Positions 58,293 through 64,000 of a DNA stretch of 64,000 nt are shown piece after piece. Position 1 is the first letter of the stretch. The number at the start of each line of letters is the position of its first letter. The stretch comes from Typhlomys cinereus (Eukaryota; Chordata; Mammalia; Rodentia; Platacanthomyidae). The stretch is taken from NCBI GenBank assembly GCA_023101885.1, contig JALPQD010000005.1:1879020-1943019 (forward strand). The letters are read 5' to 3'. The position numbers were made by a program, and so were the translations under genes. The notes under the pieces are model-generated. The model did no database searches. It saw only the letters and a program-made list of their open reading frames with translations, and was not told the origin of the DNA.

Positions 58293-59689
58293 ATTGGTAG
58301 CAGAAGATTCTGGAAAAAATTCTCTCCAGATAAGGGGGAAAGCTAGACATTAATATGATACTTAGCTACACAGTCTTATAACAGAAGTGGCTTACTGATT
58401 AGTAAAGAAGATAACAAATTATTAACATTCTTTAAATACATTTAAGTATTACTTTTCAAGGGAAGTTGGAATAATATGCCATTTATTAAAACAAAATAAA
58501 GCACTTGCCAAGACTATAATTTTATGTATACTAACGTATATAAAATACAGAATAAACTTTAAAGGGCATGATAACAAATCTGATTTGAGACCTCTTTTAT
58601 TTCTAAGAAGTACCTAAGATCTTTCATCTAACTCCTAGCCACAGAAGTGATGGGAATATTTAAGGAACTGGTCAGTAAAAAGCCACCTACTTTAAAATTC
58701 CCTTCATATTACCTGCCAGAAAGTCACATTCAACTTAGATTGGCAAATCTTATGTCACATATTCAAAGTCCAGATACATCAAATTTTGATTTATAATCAT
58801 TTTTAAGACGTTGACACAGTCTGACAAAATCCAACCACAACGGGTGCTCACCAGGTATTTCCTTTCTTGATCCATCTCTTCCTAGAGCCACATTTAAACA
58901 TGAGGTGGCGAGGATTAAGTCCATTCCTCAACTACAACCAGGACAACAAATTCCGCTGCTGTGCTTTGGACTAGGGGGAGGACCCCAGCAAGCCAGATTC
59001 TTACCTGGCCTCACAAAAGCACTAGATCCAGAAAGTCAACGCAGAAAGCAAATCTCTTCAAACTTAGTTCCGGCCAGCAAAATCTCATTACTGAAAGGTT
59101 TAACTACACCTTAATCCACATTATCAAACGCATAATACAACTGAAAATAGATTTGGGATATATTAAAAAATATAAAGTATATAAAAGCAAATTCCAGAAA
59201 ACTACCAAATAACAAAACCAGGAAGACTATTAGGAGACTAGGCAAAACTTCGGGTAAGATGGTGGCAGGGAGAACCAAACGGAACTAAATTTAGTAACCA
59301 ATGACCAGCAAAACAGGCTTAACAAAATTTAAGTGTATTATGATGCAATGGCACAAAACCGGGTTCTCGTACCCTAAAATACATTCAGCAAGTGTGATAA
59401 AATGTTGCTAGAAAATGGACAAAGAAGCAATGGAAATCTTGGGATCTATGGGTGGACAGGTGACGGGAAATGCCCCTATCAGAGAGGTGGTCTGAGGAGG
59501 GGCCACTTGATCTGGAGGCCTGAACCCCTACTAGAGCAGACAATCCATAAGGAACCCAGGGGCCCATAGAAGCTGACAGGCAGGAGGGTAGAAGGGCGTG
59601 GGATGATGAAGGGAAAAGAGAGAAGAGGGAAAAGAAAGGTGGGAGGAAGGTATAAGTACTCAAGACTTGTAAAAGTAGAAAAAAAGCCA
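58293..59689 (-). other. Intron of the zinc-finger gene
   Basis: AT-rich to 59250, then more mixed. A purine-rich patch lies at 59575-59650. Plus-strand frames at 58905-59212 lack domains. No exon seen. Confidence 0.45.
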
Positions 59690-60000
59690 CAAGGTTAAGT
59701 GGGCCAGGTGTGGACGTGAACGGGGACCAATCAGATGCAAGGGGATCAAAAGCCCCAATCAGGTTTGTAGAAACTGGAGGTAACCAGTAAGGTTAAGTTG
59801 CTTTTCCCAGCCTCACCCAGGTTCCTAAATACTCCTGACCCTACCAGTCACCTGCACCTCTGGCCCATCCCGAGCTCCATCCAGTGCTCATCCCTCACAG
59901 ACTGTATGTGCATGAGCTCCTTCCTTTTCTCTAACAGACTCTGCCTCAATCCTCAAAGAATGAAAAGATAAAGGCTGGTCAAAATAAAAAGGGAACAAAC
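59690..60000 (+). promoter_or_regulatory. LTR-like promoter region (CCAAT boxes and TATA-like box)
   Basis: Two CCAAT motifs (ACCAATCAG with CCAAT at 59727-59731; CCAATCAGG with CCAAT at 59755-59759) precede a TATA-like CTAAATAC (59825-59832) by about 70-100 bases. This is classical pol II promoter spacing and common in retroviral LTR U3 regions. AGACTCTGCCTC and AATGAAAAGATAAAGG near 59936-59974 could be the R/U5 end. I cannot assign a family; antisense to the gene. Confidence 0.35.
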
Positions 60001-60010
60001 ATCCTAACGG

Positions 60011-60160
60011 TAGCAGATCTGCTAACCCAAAGCCACCTCTGTCTCTTCTTCTACTCTAGGAAGCAGATCTGCTGACCCAAAGCCACCTCTGTCTCTTCTT
60101 CTACTCTAGGAAGCAGATCTGCTGACCCAAAGCCACCTCTGTCTCTTCTTCTACTCTAGG
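60011..60160 (+). repeat. Three tandem 50-bp units, each 3'-splice-site-like
   Basis: Units at 60011-60060, 60061-60110 and 60111-60160 are nearly identical: the first has CTAAC where the others have CTGAC, and it starts TA rather than AA. Each contains a branch-point-like CT(A/G)AC, a pyrimidine-rich tract (CCTCTGTCTCTTCTTCTACT) and CTAG, with AG at 60058-60059, 60108-60109 and 60158-60159, about 34 bases after the branch-point A. The near identity means a recent expansion. Confidence 0.9.
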
Positions 60161-60465
60161 AAGCCCGGGCTCTGCTTGCCCGCTGTCATGCATCGCCTCG
60201 TGTCTGTGGCATCTCCTTTAGATTCCTACTGCCACTCTCTGGTACACGATTTGTAAAATGACTTCACCAATTATTTCTCTTTCGCTAACCAAATCTTAAG
60301 AAGTAACTTACACAGAATCACACAAATCCATTTAAAAAGGATTTAAAAAAAAAAAAAAAGGATTTTGCCTCACTGCAAAGTTAATTCCAACATTGTAGAT
60401 GAGCATTCAAAGTATTACCTGACTTCTCTCATCTTCAATTCCATCTTCTTCTTCTAGTGGTTTTT

Positions 60466-60662
60466 TGTTTTGTTTTGCATGGGTGCTCATGGAGGTACAA
60501 GGGTGTCATCGATAATCATCTGACTTTACCTTGCTCTGGGGTTTCCCAGGCTCCACCCTCCAGGGCCAGAATTACAGGCCACTGCCATTTCTGCCTATCG
60601 TCGCACGTAGCCCTTCACTAGCAAAGCAAAAGCTTTAACTCCTGAGCCACCTCCCCCAGCCC
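60466..60662 (-). mobile_element. B2-like SINE, inverted
   Basis: The plus strand reads GCATGGGTGCTCATGGAGGT, CTCTGGGGTTTCCCAGGCTC, CCACTGCCATTTCTGCC and GAGCCACCTCCCCCAGCCC. It belongs to the family but lacks the CA tail; its A-rich tail is the reversed TTTTTTGTTTTGTTTTG just 5' of it. Confidence 0.8.
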
Positions 60663-63512
60663 TCCTGCTAGTACTTTTAATGAATATTTCTCATGGTCCA
60701 CTGTTATACCTTCCTTCAGATATGTTCTGTTCCTCTTCAGGCCCTAATTTTCCATTTCAATCAGCTGTCCTTCAAGGTCTAACCAAATACTACAGACAAG
60801 GATAATGATGAATTCTGCTGACATGAAATCTTGGGGTTCAATCCTTAGCACCCAAAGAACCAAACCAAATGATAACAAAAAAACCCTCCAAAGGCTACTT
60901 GCAAAAATCTTGTTGGTCTTAGTCTAACTCGAACTACCTTCTTTCTCTGAATTTCACAGTATTTCACGCACAACTCTACCACGGCACCTGTCACGCACAC
61001 CATGCTTCCATCGTATACGAGATGAGCTAACCCTGCAGTACTCAGCACCCACACATGGCCCACTGCAGGTGTGGAAGAATGGCAAGTATAAAACACAATC
61101 AAACGACTAATCGGTCCCTGAATAGGCTAATCTGGCCAGATGAGACTATATTTAGTCTACACAGCAAAAATAAGAACATTTTTCAAAAGGTAACTGTGGA
61201 AATAACTAAGACAGATCAAGCTTGAACTGCAGCTGGATTTCCTTAGAAAATTAAAGAATTTATCACCTTGAGCCTGTTGACTTGTTACTGTATGATGAAC
61301 ATACAAGCGCGTACGACTTACATCTAGTACTACTGAAATAGTTACAGCCAAGCATCAAGGGGCGTGCGCGCATCGCATGAAGAGGGACGTGCCCTGTGTG
61401 GACTCACGGTGCTGAGTCCACTGTGCTGCGGCAGAGTCCAGCCTCTCTGCGCTCGCTCTCTGCCTGCCGTGGAAGCCCTGCACCCTCAGCTTGCTGCTGT
61501 CTTGCTGCCGTCAGAGTCCAGCTCTTCAGCCTCCACGTGACCGAGACTTGAGACTTTCCAGGGATCCTTCGGTCTTCGGAGACACTCAGCTTGAGCTGGG
61601 CAGCTGTGGCAGCTACTGTTGAGCTAAGTGATCCTGTGCTGTGCGCCGATTTAGTAACTTCCTTTGTATACACACCCGCTCCATCAGTTGGGCTCCTCCA
61701 GAAAGCCCTGACCAGTGAGCTGACCCTGCCCAGCAGGTGAGACTGACGGCCAGCAATCCGGGAGTCGGCCTGGCTGCTGCCCAGACCACGCCTGGCTTTC
61801 ACATGTGGGCTCCAGGAATCCCACTCGGGTCCTGTGACTGATCGCACTTTACTGGCTGAACTGTCTTCCCTCTCCTTGTTCCTTTACTTAAAAAAAAAAA
61901 AAAACAACCTGCAACGACTCCATACATTTTTCCCAAGCACCCCAAGTGCCACATCCTGCTATTGCCACCTCCCAGACGCCTGCAGCGCCTGCTCCCCGCC
62001 CCTCTGCTCACACCGGCCTTCCTCCCTCCTGGAAGGGTGTCTGGGACACCGCGCAGCTCTGGGCTTGTTCTCCGTCCCCGGGGCCACCTTAGCACACAGT
62101 GGAGCAGTCTCGCTGCTTCAGGGGAAGGGCACTGCTACAGGAACCCACATCTGTGAAATGAGGGGCCAGGGTGGGGGCGGCGCCTGACAATCTGAGTTCC
62201 ATGACCGAAACCCAGGAAAAACTCCATGAAGTTTGCTGACCTGCTCACGTACACATGTGCACACCTTAGCAACTTATCTCACATGCACAATAAGCAAAAT
62301 TCTAAAACTAATACATGCCCATTCAATGAAAAAGTTCTGTGAATGTTAAGTTTTTTCCTCATTTTTTAACAAGGATTATACTGTCACAAATAACTTTTTT
62401 CTCCTTATGAGGCTCTTAATACTGAGACAAACTACAATGGAAGCAGCAAAGAAAGAAGTACAGCTTAATTCCTAGTTTCCCACAAAAGGAGGTGGAGATG
62501 GAAATGCTACAAGCTGAACGCTACAGCACTATGTCCAGCGTAATATTAAGTAGTGCACTAATCTTAAAACAGTTCTCCAATTCTGACAGATTCATATTTA
62601 CTGACATCCTTTCTTAAAATTCTGATTGCAAGCATATTTTATCTTTCTTACAATCAACCTGGTCTGGAGGGACTGTAGTTATCTGCACCGAGTAGGGGCT
62701 ATTCTACATAGTTTTATCTTAATAAGATCAAATTTTCTCACTTATATTCTAAATTTGAATGAGTCACTACAAAAACATACAACTTGCTGAGCAATTCAAT
62801 ATTACAGTAATACAAAGACACCATATAGACACCTATACACACCAAGAGGCTTGCACAATAGTTCTTTCCATCATAACAACAGGTATTCCTACAGCACTTC
62901 TACAAAACAGGAATGATTCTTTTGATGGTTTTCAAACCTACTAAGCAATTGGTTGAACAGTGAAATTGATAGGCAATGTATTTGAATCATATTTAAGATA
63001 TAAATATTGAAGATAATCTGGTTAAGTCAGACACAAAATTACATACTTTGTAAAATTTACTTCTTTTTTCACAATTCAGCTGTCCCCAAAACCTTTCTGA
63101 TATATCTAATTCCACAGCTTTCGTACTTTCTGTATCAGCTCCTACTATTAGGGAGAATGTATTTTAATTTACACTTCGTAACAATAAAATTAGTTTTGAG
63201 GTTATCTTTTAATCACTTCAAAAAAAAGAAAAAAATTCTTAGAACTCCTAAATCCTAACCTTATGTTCTATTTTGTTATCCCTCCTACTTTCTGCCACAG
63301 CCTTTGGGTACTATGCAAAAGAAATCTCATCTGTAGGTGAACACACTGTGTAGACAGGTAAATTTCTTAAAACTCCCAGAAACTGACAACTCCCCCTGAA
63401 GAATGAGTAATGTCAAAAAAAAACTTTGAATCACAGAAAATAGGTATCTTAGGAAACACAGAAGCAGCCTTAGCAGTCTGTTCAAGGATAGCTGGAGAGA
63501 GCAAGTTAAAAG
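60663..63512 (-). other. Intron of the zinc-finger gene
   Basis: Mostly unique. 61380-62170 is GC-richer and includes GTATACACACCCGCTCC and CTCCAGAAAGCCCTGACCAG, which suggest a diverged LTR or other repeat of unknown family, with chance frames on both strands. An A run lies at about 61891-61904. 62240-63500 is AT-rich and featureless. Confidence 0.4.
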
Positions 63513-63780
63513 CTTTTTTTGTTTGTTTTTGCTTGTGAGGGTGCATGTATAAGAGCCTTTGGCATGTGTGCATGCGGAGTCCCAAGAGTGACTTTGGGAA
63601 TCATCCTGGATTATGCTATTTCCTTATTGCTTTGCTCTGGGGTTTCCCAGACTCATCTTTCCGAGGTTGGAGGTGCAGGCTATCGTCATTCCTAACCAGC
63701 TTATTTAAAATGTGGAATCTGGGATCCGAACTCAGGTCCTTTTGCTTGTAAGGCAAAGGCTTGAGCATCTCTCCAGCCCA
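63513..63780 (-). mobile_element. B2-like SINE, inverted
   Basis: The plus strand shows the T-rich tail, CAAGAGTGACTTTGGGAATC, CTCTGGGGTTTCCCAGACTC, CCGAACTCAGGTCCTTTTGC and GCATCTCTCCAGCCC at the head end. Confidence 0.85.
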
Positions 63781-63854
63781 GAAGGAGTATTTTATCTCCT
63801 CAAAGGAGACTAGACAGAAGTAGTTACGAGTGGGTGACCACAACATCCTTTCTT

Positions 63855-63942
63855 TTTTCATATAGATGCTGGGAATCCAAATTCAGGTGCTTGTGCTTGC
63901 ACAGTAAGGCTTTACCTGCTGCGCCACCTCTCCAGCTTCTAA
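63855..63942 (-). mobile_element. tRNA-derived SINE fragment, inverted
   Basis: GATGCTGGGAATCCAAATTC, GGCTTTACCTGCTGCGCC and ACCTCTCCAGCTT on the plus strand are the reversed head of a tRNA-derived SINE. It is truncated and of a different subfamily from the element just before it. Confidence 0.65.
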
Positions 63943-64000
63943 GCACACACACTAGACATTGTAACTTCTGTTTGCTCCTCACAGCTTCACACGCGCACAG

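Noticed and set aside
60418..60460. Possible small acidic exon ending CAG-GTAATACT on the minus strand
   Set aside because: A donor-like site exists, but the upstream side is the A-rich tail of a SINE, with no pyrimidine tract or usable acceptor.
60845..61102. Minus-strand 85-codon frame with an AG/GT-flanked segment (GHVWVLSTAGLAHLVYDG...)
   Set aside because: It has an acceptor-like CCACACCTGCAG and a donor-like AAG-GTAGTT, but its end phase (0) does not fit the next exon at 57861, which needs two preceding bases. No domain recognised.

Overview
This window looks like ordinary nuclear DNA from a rodent. It is GC-poor on average and dense in interspersed repeats: 7SL-derived B1-type SINEs, an ID/B1 chimera, many copies of a tRNA-derived B2-like SINE with a CA-repeat tail, old L1 pieces, MIR relics and ERVL-MaLR-type LTRs. 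The B2-like family has a 3' body I do not recognise as the common mouse or rat B2, so a rodent outside the mouse/rat group is likely, but I cannot name the species. There is no prokaryotic or viral gene content, and nearly every open frame in the window is short and explained by a repeat or by chance.

One protein-coding gene is supported: the 3' end of a minus-strand C2H2 zinc-finger gene, with coding exons at 57659-57861, 51028-51130 and 50030-50222 and a 3' UTR below 50030. The exon phases join without a stop and encode about 165 C-terminal residues. From memory I take this to be ZNF644 (Zfp644), a WIZ-related partner of the G9a/GLP H3K9 methyltransferases. The 3' end faces a long gene-free stretch, which fits the gene-poor side of ZNF644 towards the homeobox gene BARHL2. 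The name is an inference; the exon structure is read from the sequence.

Layout: 1-5.3 kb is unique sequence with a candidate conserved element. 5.3-11.9 kb is unique AT-rich DNA with scattered SINEs and microsatellites. 11.96-12.9 kb is a strong CpG island with GC boxes and no gene I can attach. 12.9-21 kb is mixed unique sequence with a homeodomain-site-rich block (16.2-16.6 kb), a retroposed U6 copy and SINEs. 21.6-25.1 kb holds three related LTRs. 25.5-26.2 kb is a 0.7-kb degenerate alternating purine/pyrimidine tract. 26.2-43.6 kb is unique sequence with L1, LTR, SINE and MIR pieces. 43.67-44.24 kb is a second CpG-rich block with a CTCF-like motif. 45-47.8 kb is a broken old L1. 48.6-64 kb is the 3' part of the zinc-finger gene; its introns hold a degenerate antisense MaLR element with internal sequence, further LTRs and SINEs, and an unusual 50-bp tandem repeat that copies a complete 3'-splice-site-like module three times.

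I found no convincing new biological system. The best leads are the two unassigned CpG islands, the TAATTA-rich candidate enhancer, the triplicated splice-acceptor-like repeat beside an LTR-like promoter, and the lineage-specific SINE family.
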